This document shows, piece after piece, positions 6,566 to 12,766 of a stretch of 13,409 bases of DNA. Source of the DNA: Rhizobiaceae bacterium UBA1291. GTDB lineage: Bacteria; Pseudomonadota; Alphaproteobacteria; Rhizobiales; Rhizobiaceae. A program made the translations under genes and the position numbers. Numbering within the stretch: the first letter of the stretch is position 1; every line of letters starts with the position of its first letter. Under the pieces are notes generated by a model that was given only the letters and a program-made list of their open reading frames with translations, was not told the origin of the DNA and did not search any database. The stretch covers positions 1 through 13,409 of the forward strand of contig DBUL01000012.1 in the NCBI GenBank assembly GCA_002307905.1, in the 5' to 3' direction.

Positions 6566-7300
6566 TCAATTGAGTTTGTCTGCCTTGAGCGTCTCGTCGT
6601 CGAGCCACCATTGTACGGGTTGTCCGCGAAGCTCCGGCGCCATGTCCTCGGCCATCTTGTAGATGCCGTCGATGGCCACCAGTTCGGCCTCGAGCTTGCG
6701 GCAGAAAATACGGGCCGATGCGTTGCCCAGCGATCCGGCCATGGCACGTCCACGCAATGCTCCGTAGATATGAATGGAGCCACCGGCGATGACTTCGGCG
6801 CCCGAAGCGACGGAACCGATCACGGTCACGTCTCCGTCGGCGAAGGTGACCGATTGACCCGAACGGACCGGTTCGCGGATGATCAGCGACTGGAGCGCCT
6901 GACGCGTGACAGTCGGCTCTTCGACCTTCGTCTCCTCGGTGCGTGGAACTTCAGCCGTGCCGCTCGTCGCCACTTCGAAATCGGGGGCCGGGCGGCCCCC
7001 CTTCAAGGCGGGCGGCATTCCGGGCTCGATCAGCGAAGGCCGTCCGCCCTCGATCCCCATGACGCTCACATTGCGCGTGCGAAGCTCCGCCAGCAGATCC
7101 TTCAGCTGGGCACGATCGATCGCCAGGTCCGTGACATCGAGGACGACGGGACGGCCGAGAAAGAAGCCCGCCGACCGCGCGGCGAGGTCGTCAAGCCTTG
7201 CCAACCACTCATCGAGCGGCAGATCGGGTGAGAGTACGACCGCCATAAAGGAGCGGCCCTTGATACGAATCGAACGGGCGTCTGTTAGCACTTTGGTCAT
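6566..7300 (-). CDS. minC: Septum site-determining protein MinC
   Basis: A 244-residue FtsZ-assembly inhibitor. The N-terminal MinC_N domain (about 1-90) begins TKVLTDARSIRIKGRSF and includes VVLDVTDLAIDRAQLKDLL and VSVMGIEGGRPS. A variable proline-rich linker follows, then the C-terminal beta-helix (about 140-235) with the conserved REPVRSGQSV, VIGSVASGAEVIAGGSIHIYG and GRAMAG turns and EAELVAIDGIYK. The C-domain dimerises and binds MinD. I chose the ATG at 7300. An in-frame GTG at 7336 would add 12 residues that look unlike the family N-terminus and would overlap a CtrA-like box. No clear Shine-Dalgarno is visible for either start. It is first in the minCDE operon, and two CtrA-type boxes precede it, suggesting cell-cycle control. 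The C-terminal ADKLN tail is short and ordinary. Confidence 0.94.
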   Translation of the reverse strand: MTKVLTDARSIRIKGRSFMAVVLSPDLPLDEWLARLDDLAARSAGFFLGRPVVLDVTDLAIDRAQLKDLLAELRTRNVSVMGIEGGRPSLIEPGMPPALKGGRPAPDFEVATSGTAEVPRTEETKVEEPTVTRQALQSLIIREPVRSGQSVTFADGDVTVIGSVASGAEVIAGGSIHIYGALRGRAMAGSLGNASARIFCRKLEAELVAIDGIYKMAEDMAPELRGQPVQWWLDDETLKADKLN

Positions 7301-7305
7301 CTGGG

Positions 7306-7320
7306 TTAATGATTGGTTAG
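7306..7320 (-). promoter_or_regulatory. Second, imperfect CtrA-like box upstream of minC
   Basis: On the plus strand TTAA (7306-7309), seven bases, then TTAG (7317-7320); on the minus strand this reads CTAA-N7-TTAAC, one mismatch from the CtrA consensus TTAA-N7-TTAA. It is exactly 35 bases from the perfect box at 7341-7355. It would lie inside coding sequence if the GTG at 7336 were used, which slightly favours the ATG at 7300. Confidence 0.45.
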
Positions 7321-7340
7321 CTTTGCTAGCCTCCACATGG

Positions 7341-7355
7341 TTAACAAATCGTTAA
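7341..7355 (-). promoter_or_regulatory. Perfect CtrA binding box upstream of minC
   Basis: TTAA (7341-7344), N7, TTAA (7352-7355), embedded in two GTTAAC hexamers, matches exactly the CtrA consensus TTAA-N7-TTAA. It lies 41-55 bases upstream of the minC ATG, in promoter position. CtrA is the essential cell-cycle response regulator of Rhizobiales and Caulobacter, and Sinorhizobium studies (recalled, not checked) place min genes under its influence. Whether binding activates or represses here cannot be told. Confidence 0.65.
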
Positions 7356-7419
7356 CGGCGCAGGCAGAGATTGGTGATGATCTCAGCCGGCAATGCCGCT
7401 TCTCCGATCCATCACGTCA

Positions 7420-7710
7420 TTAGGCAGAAGAAAGGTCCCGAGCACTCGCGTCTGTTGGAACAGCTGAGGCCTGTGGGATTTCGCACTCTGGTCGAAGGAA
7501 CCACCTGAAGAGGGCTTTACGCAGATCCTTCAAGTCGATTTCGGAGAGGTGCGGGTCGAAGAAGTGCGCATCTAAAATACCATATAGAGAAACGAAGCGA
7601 TCCGATCGCTCTATCTCGGACAAGTCTGGCAGTTCCATGGAGGGCATCGCTTCGCTTGCGGAGTTTTTGCTTGATTTCCAGCGGGTTTGCCGCAATATTG
7701 CCGCAGTCAA
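7420..7710 (-). CDS. Doubtful small ORF, hypothetical protein
   Basis: An open frame of 96 residues if begun at TTG 7710; the more protein-like part starts at internal ATG codons (MPSMELPDLSEIE, about residue 22 onward). That part is acidic-helical with DLSEIERSDRFVSLYGILD and HLSEIDLKDLRKALFRWFL, a composition expected of a small helical protein. However, no Shine-Dalgarno precedes any candidate start, codon third positions are less GC-biased than in neighbouring genes, and no family is recognised. It lies upstream of and in the same direction as minC, separated by the CtrA boxes. It could be a recent or degraded gene, or chance. Much of the 590-bp gap between minC and the SulP gene is otherwise unexplained. 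Confidence 0.35.
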   Translation of the reverse strand: MTAAILRQTRWKSSKNSASEAMPSMELPDLSEIERSDRFVSLYGILDAHFFDPHLSEIDLKDLRKALFRWFLRPECEIPQASAVPTDASARDLSSA

Positions 7711-7713
7711 CGG

Positions 7714-7727
7714 ACCCGTTCACGGGT
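7714..7727. promoter_or_regulatory. Palindrome ACCCGT-N2-ACGGGT upstream of the SulP operon
   Basis: Perfect 6-bp arms around a 2-base centre form a 14-base dyad about 200 bases upstream of the SulP start. It could be an operator for the plus-strand operon or the small minus-strand ORF. No regulator is recognised for it, and chance is possible at this GC content. Confidence 0.25.
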
Positions 7728-7815
7728 GGCTTCTCCGGGCGCCTATCCCCCGGCAACCTACAAATTCCCCGCATCGCGATTGCTTGCATCAGTTCCCGTT
7801 GGAGCTCCCAAAGCC

Positions 7816-7938
7816 ATGAACCAGCTTCTGGATCCGAGCCCTGACGAAGCGACGATGACCCTACGCGCTATCTCAATGATCAACGACATCAACTCCCGGA
7901 TCGACCACCTCCCATCGTCGCCGGCATGGAGACCTTAA
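7816..7938 (+). CDS. Possible 40-residue leader ORF overlapping the SulP start
   Basis: An ATG at 7816, preceded by TTGGAGCT (GGAG at 7801-7804, 11 bases upstream), opens a 40-codon frame whose TAA at 7936-7938 ends 13 bases inside the SulP reading frame (ATG 7926). The peptide begins [14 protein letters not shown] and is not recognised. Such an arrangement can couple translation of the transporter to the leader, which would explain why the SulP ATG lacks its own good ribosome site. It may equally be accidental; the evidence is only the ribosome site and the overlap. Confidence 0.3.
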   Translation: MNQLLDPSPDEATMTLRAISMINDINSRIDHLPSSPAWRP

Positions 7939-9431
7939 ACTTGAACCGCGATTTCATTGGCTCACTCAAGTCCGAATGGTTCGGCAACGTCAAAGGTGAC
8001 ACGCTTGCCGGCCTCGTCGTGGCGCTGGCTCTCATCCCCGAAGCTATCGCCTTTTCCATCATTGCTGGGGTCGACCCGAAGATCGGCCTTTACGCATCCT
8101 TCTCGATCGCCGTGCTGATCGCCTTCGTCGGTGGTCGGCCCGGCATGATTTCCGCCGCAACAGCGGCCACTGCCGTTCTCATGGTCACGCTGGTGCGCGA
8201 CCATGGCCTCCAGTATTTGTTGGCGACCACCGTTCTGGCCGGCATCATCCAGATCGTCGCGGGCATATTCCGCCTCGGCTATCTGATGCGCTTCGTGTCG
8301 AAGTCCGTCATGACAGGCTTCGTCAACGCGCTTGCCATCCTTATCTTCATGGCACAGTTGCCTGAACTGACGAACGTGCCTGTCCTGACCTATGTCCTGG
8401 TCGCGGCCGGCCTCGGCATCATCTATCTCTTCCCATACGTGACGAAGGCAGTGCCTTCGCCGCTGGTCTGCATCGTGGTCCTGACCGCGCTGTCGATTTG
8501 GTTCGGCTTCGACATCCGCACCGTCGGCGACATGGGCGAACTGCCCTCGACCCTGCCAGTCTTCCTGATCCCGCAGATCCCGTTCAACCTCGAAACGCTG
8601 ATGATCATCCTGCCTTATTCCGTGGCGGTGGCTGCCGTCGGCCTGCTGGAATCCCTGATGACGGCGCAGATCGTCGATGATCTCACCGACACGCCGAGCG
8701 ACAAGAACCGTGAATGTGTCGGCCAAGGCATCGCCAACACGATGACCGGCTTTATCGGTGGCATGGCCGGTTGCGCCATGATCGGCCAGTCGATCATCAA
8801 TGTTAAGTCCGGTGGCCGCGGCCGGCTGTCGACCTTTTGCGCCGGCATCTTCCTGCTGTTCATGATCCTTGTGCTCGGTGATCTCGTCAGCCAGATCCCG
8901 ATGGCCGCACTTGTCGCGATCATGATCATGGTCTCGATCGGCACATTCTCCTGGTCCTCGGTCAAGAACCTCAAGGATCACCCGCGCTCGTCGTCGATCG
9001 TGATGATCGCGACGGTCTTCGGGGTGGTCTACACGCATAACCTCGCCATCGGCGTTCTGATCGGCGTGCTGCTGTCGGCCGTCTTCTTCGCCTGGAAAAT
9101 CTCCCAGATCTTCCGCATCACTTCGGCTCTGTCGGCTGACGGTTCCCACCGCACCTACACGGTCGAGGGACAGGTGTTCTTCGCCTCAGTGGATGACTTC
9201 AACAAGGCCTTCGACTTCAAGGAAGCCCTCGACAAGGTTACGATAGACGTCAGTCATGCCCATATCTGGGATATCTCCAGCGTGGCAGCCCTCGACATGA
9301 TCGTCCTGAAGTTCCGCCGCGAAGGCGCCGACGTCGAGATCATCGGCATGAACGAAGCGAGCGAGACCATCGTCGATAAACTCGCCATCCACGATAAGCC
9401 CGGCGCCATGGAACGCCTGATGGGCCACTGA
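7926..9431 (+). CDS. SulP-family inorganic anion transporter with C-terminal STAS domain
   Basis: A 501-residue SLC26/SulP protein. The first membrane segments carry the family signature ([20 protein letters not shown], then [12 protein letters not shown] and [18 protein letters not shown]). About ten to fourteen helices run to residue 395, including [20 protein letters not shown] and the central [16 protein letters not shown]...[20 protein letters not shown] block. A cytoplasmic STAS domain (about 405-500) follows, with [10 protein letters not shown], where Asp449 and Ser451/Ser452 occupy the site used by STAS switch proteins. Members move sulfate, bicarbonate, chloride or dicarboxylates; this short type resembles BicA/SulP homologues, but the substrate cannot be fixed. 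The ATG at 7926 lacks a good ribosome site; TTG at 7941 has GGAG 9 bases upstream and is an alternative. It is first in an operon with a tandem universal stress protein 13 bases downstream and a DksA/TraR protein. Confidence 0.93.
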   Translation: METLNLNRDFIGSLKSEWFGNVKGDTLAGLVVALALIPEAIAFSIIAGVDPKIGLYASFSIAVLIAFVGGRPGMISAATAATAVLMVTLVRDHGLQYLLATTVLAGIIQIVAGIFRLGYLMRFVSKSVMTGFVNALAILIFMAQLPELTNVPVLTYVLVAAGLGIIYLFPYVTKAVPSPLVCIVVLTALSIWFGFDIRTVGDMGELPSTLPVFLIPQIPFNLETLMIILPYSVAVAAVGLLESLMTAQIVDDLTDTPSDKNRECVGQGIANTMTGFIGGMAGCAMIGQSIINVKSGGRGRLSTFCAGIFLLFMILVLGDLVSQIPMAALVAIMIMVSIGTFSWSSVKNLKDHPRSSSIVMIATVFGVVYTHNLAIGVLIGVLLSAVFFAWKISQIFRITSALSADGSHRTYTVEGQVFFASVDDFNKAFDFKEALDKVTIDVSHAHIWDISSVAALDMIVLKFRREGADVEIIGMNEASETIVDKLAIHDKPGAMERLMGH

Positions 9432-9444
9432 GGGAGGAACGATA

Positions 9445-10299
9445 ATGACAAGAATACTCGGACTGATCGACGGCTCGTCTTATGCCCAGAGCGTGTGCGA
9501 CCACATCGCCTGGATTGCCTCCAAGACCGACGTCACCGTGGAGATCCTCCACGTGATCGGCCGGCGCGACCTCTCGTCGCAACCGGTGAACCTGAGCGGC
9601 AATATCGGCCTTGGCGCCCGAACCGCCCTGCTCGAGGAACTCGCGGAACTCGACGCGCAAAAGGCCAAGATCGCCCACAAGCGCGGACGCCTGTTGCTTG
9701 AAGAGGCAAAAGCCCGTCTTCAGGCGGCCGGCATCGAGAATATCGAGACGAAGCTGCGCAACGGCGATCTGATCGAGACCGTGCAGGAGTTCGAAGCCAA
9801 TGCCGACATCATCGTCATAGGCAAGCGCGGTGAAGGGGCGGATTCGGCCAAGGGCCATCTCGGATCCAACCTCGAGCGTGTGGTTCGCTCGACCCAAAAG
9901 GCGATCGTCATTGCCTCGCGAGCTTTCAAGCCGGTGAACAAGCTGTTGATCGCCTATGATGGCGGCACCATGGCGATGAAGGCGGTGGACCAGATCTCCC
10001 GCAGTGCGATCCTCGACGGCCTCGCAACCAAGCTGCTGATGGCGGGTGCCGACACGCCGGAAAACCGCAAGAAGCTTGACGACGGGGCTATAATTTTGAA
10101 GGCTGCCGGCTATGCGCCGGAAGTGGCCCTCATCCAGGGGCAGGCCGACAAGGTGATTGCCGAGACGGTGGAGAGAGAGGGCTTCGATCTTCTTGCCATG
10201 GGCGCCTACAGCCACTCGCGCCTGCGCTCCCTCTTCATCGGCTCTACCACCACCGAGATGATCCGCTCCTGCAAGGTGCCGGTCGTCATCTTCCGCTAA
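9445..10299 (+). CDS. Tandem-domain universal stress protein (UspA family)
   Basis: A 284-residue protein with two Usp folds. Domain 1 (about 1-152) begins TRILGLIDGSSYAQSV and ends with ADIIVIGKRGEGADSAKG followed by HLGSNLERVV, an ATP-binding-like G-2x-G-x10-G-S loop, one residue longer than the canonical G-2x-G-9x-G(S/T). Domain 2 (about 160-284) begins KLLIAYDGGTMAMKAV and ends MGAYSHSRLRSLFIGSTTTEM, where the second glycine of the motif is replaced by Ser. This pairing is common in tandem Usp proteins, where one half binds nucleotide and the other is altered. A long helical insert (ELAELDAQKAKIAHKRGRLL) sits in domain 1. GAGGGAGGAACG gives a strong ribosome site, 13 bases after the SulP stop. 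Its role is presumably sensing ATP or stress state and modulating the SulP transporter or its operon; this is inference. Confidence 0.93.
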   Translation: MTRILGLIDGSSYAQSVCDHIAWIASKTDVTVEILHVIGRRDLSSQPVNLSGNIGLGARTALLEELAELDAQKAKIAHKRGRLLLEEAKARLQAAGIENIETKLRNGDLIETVQEFEANADIIVIGKRGEGADSAKGHLGSNLERVVRSTQKAIVIASRAFKPVNKLLIAYDGGTMAMKAVDQISRSAILDGLATKLLMAGADTPENRKKLDDGAIILKAAGYAPEVALIQGQADKVIAETVEREGFDLLAMGAYSHSRLRSLFIGSTTTEMIRSCKVPVVIFR

Positions 10300-10338
10300 G
10301 GACAAGAAGGGCGGGCCCTTTGTCCGCCCTTCTTGTCC
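10300..10338 (+). other. Perfect 15-bp intercistronic hairpin between the stress protein and the zinc-finger gene
   Basis: The left arm 10300-10314 (GGACAAGAAGGGCGG) is perfectly complementary to 10324-10338, with a 9-base loop at 10315-10323. It begins one base after the UspA stop codon and ends just before the ribosome site of the next gene. No U run follows on either strand, so it is not a standard terminator. It probably stabilises the upstream mRNA, guides processing, or shields or exposes the downstream ribosome site. Confidence 0.85.
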
Positions 10339-10339
10339 G

Positions 10340-10345
10340 AAGGAG
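10340..10345 (+). promoter_or_regulatory. Ribosome binding site of the DksA/TraR-type gene
   Basis: AAGGAG lies 4 bases before the ATG at 10350 (AAGGAGAACC-ATG) and directly abuts the hairpin. It decides the start in favour of 10350 over an open frame beginning with TTG at 10320 inside the hairpin loop. Confidence 0.75.
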
Positions 10346-10349
10346 AACC

Positions 10350-10697
10350 ATGAAGACCATTGAGGATCCGGATATCATCGAGACCTTCAGGAAGCGCCTT
10401 GAGGCGGAATTGCTCGAGACGATCCGGCTGATGGAAGAGAGCCGGGAATACAGGGCGCCGGTGGAACTCGACCAGCAAAGCGTCGGCCGGCTATCCCGCG
10501 TGGATGCCATGCAACAACAGGCCATGGCCCAAGACATCAATCGTCGGCGCCAGCATCGGAAAGTCGCGATCGAACGCGCCTTGTCCCGGATCCGCGATGG
10601 CGAATTCGGCTATTGCGCCGAATGCGGCGAACCGATTGCCGTTCGGCGGCTGGAAATAGACCCGACCTTCGAGGTCTGCGTGCGTTGCGCGCCATAG
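10350..10697 (+). CDS. DksA/TraR-family C4 zinc-finger transcription factor
   Basis: A 115-residue protein. Residues about 10-80 form a helical hairpin/coiled coil (FRKRLEAELLETIRLMEES ... RRRQHRKVAIERALSRI). At its tip RLSRVDAMQQQAMA contains the Asp-Ala pair that in DksA-like proteins enters the RNA polymerase secondary channel. Cys89, Cys92, Cys110 and Cys113 (YCAECGEPI ... CVRCA) form the C4 zinc finger. It is shorter than DksA of E. coli (about 150) and closer to TraR-type or rhizobial short homologues. It likely binds RNA polymerase, possibly with ppGpp, to adjust stress promoters. Its position directly after a Usp gene and a SulP transporter, with an intercistronic hairpin, suggests co-regulation but separate dosage. 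The TAG at 10695-10697 is followed by no clear terminator and then an IS-remnant zone. Confidence 0.92.
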   Translation: MKTIEDPDIIETFRKRLEAELLETIRLMEESREYRAPVELDQQSVGRLSRVDAMQQQAMAQDINRRRQHRKVAIERALSRIRDGEFGYCAECGEPIAVRRLEIDPTFEVCVRCAP

Positions 10698-10734
10698 CTG
10701 GCGCAAGCAATTACGCGAACAATAGGAGAGATTC

Positions 10735-10971
10735 ATGCCGCGGGAGGGTGAGCCACGCGAGTGGTGTGGCACCAACCTCGTCCAGATTGCCGTCGACTCG
10801 CCCCTACTGGCTGAGCCCGCCGATCACGTGATTGTCGTCGCGGCCGACGCGAAATTGGTGCCAATGTTCGAGAAGCAGAGAGACGATGGCGTGCCGGTTG
10901 CGGAGATCTGCCGGAGGGCGGGGATCAGCGAGGCGACGTATTCAATTGGCGCAAGAAGTATGGCGGCCTGA
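10735..10971 (+). pseudogene. Chimeric, frameshifted remnant ending in an IS3-family OrfA helix-turn-helix
   Basis: A 78-codon frame starts at an ATG with AGGAG 6 bases upstream (10724-10728). Its first 45 residues match nothing I recognise. From about 10866 it becomes an IS3-family OrfA N-terminus (FEKQRDDGVPVAEICRRAGISEATY). After TAT at 10939-10941 the reading shifts by one base: the next frame reads FNWRKKYGGL, the expected continuation in these transposases. Restoring one T after the TAT would join the two halves. A single-base deletion in a T run therefore broke it. No OrfB follows. The open part may still be expressed because of its good ribosome site, but it is best treated as a truncated insertion-sequence relic fused to a gene start. 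Confidence 0.7.
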
Positions 10972-11114
10972 TTGCACGGAGACTTGCACATTTTAACGCG
11001 ATTGGACAGGAGAAGCGGAACTTACTCCCGCCCCGCGCGAGGAGCTAAATCGGCTTTGTCTGCACCGGAACGACGGATTGGGTGTCGACCGCGGACTGTC
11101 CTCAGCTAGAACCG
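10972..11114. other. Residual sequence between two insertion-sequence fragments
   Basis: Sequence here continues the OrfA frame for only a few codons and then loses similarity. I see no intact gene, terminal inverted repeat or target duplication. It is probably the scrambled interior of degraded mobile elements. Confidence 0.45.
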
Positions 11115-11288
11115 CTAGCGCGGATCCGAAACACGGCGGCACAGGTCTGCGATACCGTCCTCTCCGCAGGGGCCCGCAGGGACAATCCGGATCTTATCTT
11201 CTTCGCTGTGGACCTTGGCGGTCTCCCGGAGGATGTCGTTCACGGCCGGGTCGGCCTCGGCTTTCGTCGTTAAGGGTTTCTTGCTCAT
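11115..11288 (-). pseudogene. N-terminal fragment of an IS3-family transposase OrfA
   Basis: A 57-codon frame from the ATG at 11288 (AAGGAAA ribosome site just upstream) reads MSKKPLTTKAEADPAVNDIL, then SEEDKIRIV and GEDGIADLCR before a premature TAG at 11115-11117. This matches from memory a widespread rhizobial IS3-family OrfA whose start reads like SKK...VVKDIRR...SAEDKIRIVLEGLRGEDSIAELCR. Compared with that, the LEGLR segment is altered to PAGPC, and the rest of OrfA and all of OrfB are missing. It is therefore a decayed relic. It is opposite in orientation to and different in subgroup from the OrfA fragment at 10866-10975, so two elements have decayed here. No terminal inverted repeats were recognised. 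Confidence 0.72.
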
Positions 11289-11447
11289 CTACATTTCCTT
11301 CGAGTGAGCTACGATTAGCCGACAATCCCCTCCTCTCAATTGAGCCCGGTCTTTCTCAAGGCGCTGATCCGGGACAAATAGTTGGTTCCTGGACCGTCCC
11401 GAACCGCGAAGCGCCGGTACCCATTGTAACCCTTTGGTCTTCCGGAA
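11289..11447. other. Gap between the insertion-sequence relic and the PLP enzyme gene
   Basis: This should hold the relic's upstream end and the 3' untranslated region of the minus-strand PLP enzyme gene. A 10-base palindrome CTCAATTGAG is present at 11335-11344. No intrinsic terminator with a U tract is evident on the minus strand. Confidence 0.35.
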
Positions 11448-12764
11448 TCAGAGCGCCGCCATGACCTTCCAGAGTGAATCGACGAGCATGTCGGCATTCT
11501 CGCGTGAAAAGACGAGCGGCGGGCGGATCTTCAGCACGTTGGCGCGGGGGCCGGATGCGCTGATGAGGACGCGTCGCTCGCGAAGTCCATTGACGATGCG
11601 GGTGGTCAGGGCTGCGTCCGGGCTCTTGGTTCCCGGGTCGGCGACGATCTCGACGCCGATGAAGAGGCCGGAGCCGCGCACGTCGCCGATGGCGTGGTGG
11701 CGGCCCGCCAGGTCCTTCAGGCCGTCCATCAGATAGCGGCCGACGTCGAAGGCATTCTGCTGCAAGCCATCGATGCGGATTGTGTCGAGCACCGCCTTGC
11801 CGGCAGCAGCCGCGACCGGGCTTCCCCCGAAGGTGTTGAAATAGCGCGCCTTCGGGCCGAACTCGGCAATGACCTCCGGTCGCAGCACGATGCCGGCCAT
11901 CGGGTAGCCGTTGCCCATCGGCTTGCCGAGCGTCACCATGTCGGGGGAAATGCCGTGGCGCTCGAAGCCCCACATGGCCTCGCCGGTGCGGCCGAAACCC
12001 GGCTGCACCTCGTCGGCGACGAAGAGGCCGCCTGCCGCGTGGATGGCGTCCACCGCCGGTTTCAGAAAGCCCTTCGGACCGGCGAAGATGCCGTCGCTGG
12101 AAAAGATCGTATCGACGATCAGCATGGCGGGCTTGATGCCGTGGCGCCTGAGGTCGGCGATGGCGGCGCGGACGTCGCGGCCGAACTTCTCCATCATCTC
12201 TTCGGGCGAATGGCGGTAGCTATCGGGGGCGGGCACGGTGCGCACGTGGGGCCCAAGCGTCACGGATTCTCCGAGCGAGGGCGAGAATTCGGCAACGGCG
12301 CTGGTGAGGCCATGATAGGCGAGATCGGTGGCGATGATGCCGGTGCCGCCGGTGACGAAGCGGGCGATGCGTAGGGCAAGGTCGTTTGCCTCGCTGCCGG
12401 TGCAGGTGAACATGGCCTGGCTCAGCCCTTCGGGGAAGGTTGCCGTCAGGCTTTCGGCATAGTCGACGATGCCTTCATGCAGATAGCGCGTATGTGTGTT
12501 GAGAATGGCGGTCTGCCTGGTGATCGCCTCGACGACGCGCGGATGGCAGTGGCCGAGCGAGGCGACGTTGTTGTAGGCGTCGAGATAGCGTTCGCCGGCC
12601 GCATCGTAGAGGAAAACGCCTTCGCCGCGCACGAGATGCAGCGGCTTCTCGTAGAACAGGCGGTAGGCCGGTCCGAGCACCTTTTCCCGCCGGGCGATCA
12701 GCGCCCGTTCGCTTTCGCTCAGCCGTTCGAAATCCTCGCGCGAAAAAGCATTCACCATCGACAT
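11448..12764 (-). CDS. Class III PLP-dependent enzyme, probably a phospho-lyase of the AGXT2L/PHYKPL type rather than a transaminase
   Basis: A 438-residue fold-type I PLP enzyme. TGSEAN at 122-127 binds the cofactor phosphate; Tyr150-His151-Gly stacks on the ring; Asp251 and Gln254 in VADEVQ contact the pyridine; Lys281 in TLGKPMGNG is the Schiff-base lysine. Several blocks (NVASLGHCHP, NTHTRYLHEGIVDYAESL, YFNTFGGSPV, GDVRGSGLFIGVE) recall human 5-phosphohydroxylysine and ethanolamine-phosphate phospho-lyases more than ornithine or GABA transaminases; this comparison is from memory. Its start at 12764, 2 bases after the kinase stop and with GAGG at 12771-12774, is preferred over an open-frame extension to 12905 inside the kinase. 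Gene order kinase then PLP enzyme fits phosphorylation of an amino alcohol or hydroxylysine followed by phosphate elimination. Aminotransferase is the conservative alternative. Confidence 0.88.
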   Translation of the reverse strand: MSMVNAFSREDFERLSESERALIARREKVLGPAYRLFYEKPLHLVRGEGVFLYDAAGERYLDAYNNVASLGHCHPRVVEAITRQTAILNTHTRYLHEGIVDYAESLTATFPEGLSQAMFTCTGSEANDLALRIARFVTGGTGIIATDLAYHGLTSAVAEFSPSLGESVTLGPHVRTVPAPDSYRHSPEEMMEKFGRDVRAAIADLRRHGIKPAMLIVDTIFSSDGIFAGPKGFLKPAVDAIHAAGGLFVADEVQPGFGRTGEAMWGFERHGISPDMVTLGKPMGNGYPMAGIVLRPEVIAEFGPKARYFNTFGGSPVAAAAGKAVLDTIRIDGLQQNAFDVGRYLMDGLKDLAGRHHAIGDVRGSGLFIGVEIVADPGTKSPDAALTTRIVNGLRERRVLISASGPRANVLKIRPPLVFSRENADMLVDSLWKVMAAL

Positions 12765-12766
12765 GA

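Noticed and set aside
5722..6783. N-terminally extended MinD (353 residues)
   Set aside because: The extra 82 residues overlap minC in another frame. MinD homology starts at the ATG at 6537, which has AGGAGA upstream.
7962..9149. A 395-codon minus-strand frame antisense to the SulP gene
   Set aside because: It is extremely rich in Asp, His, Arg and Gln with no hydrophobic core pattern, the usual mirror of a GC-biased membrane-protein gene. No ribosome site.
9340..10305. A 321-codon minus-strand frame antisense to the universal stress protein
   Set aside because: A compositional shadow of a clearly recognised tandem Usp gene with a strong ribosome site.
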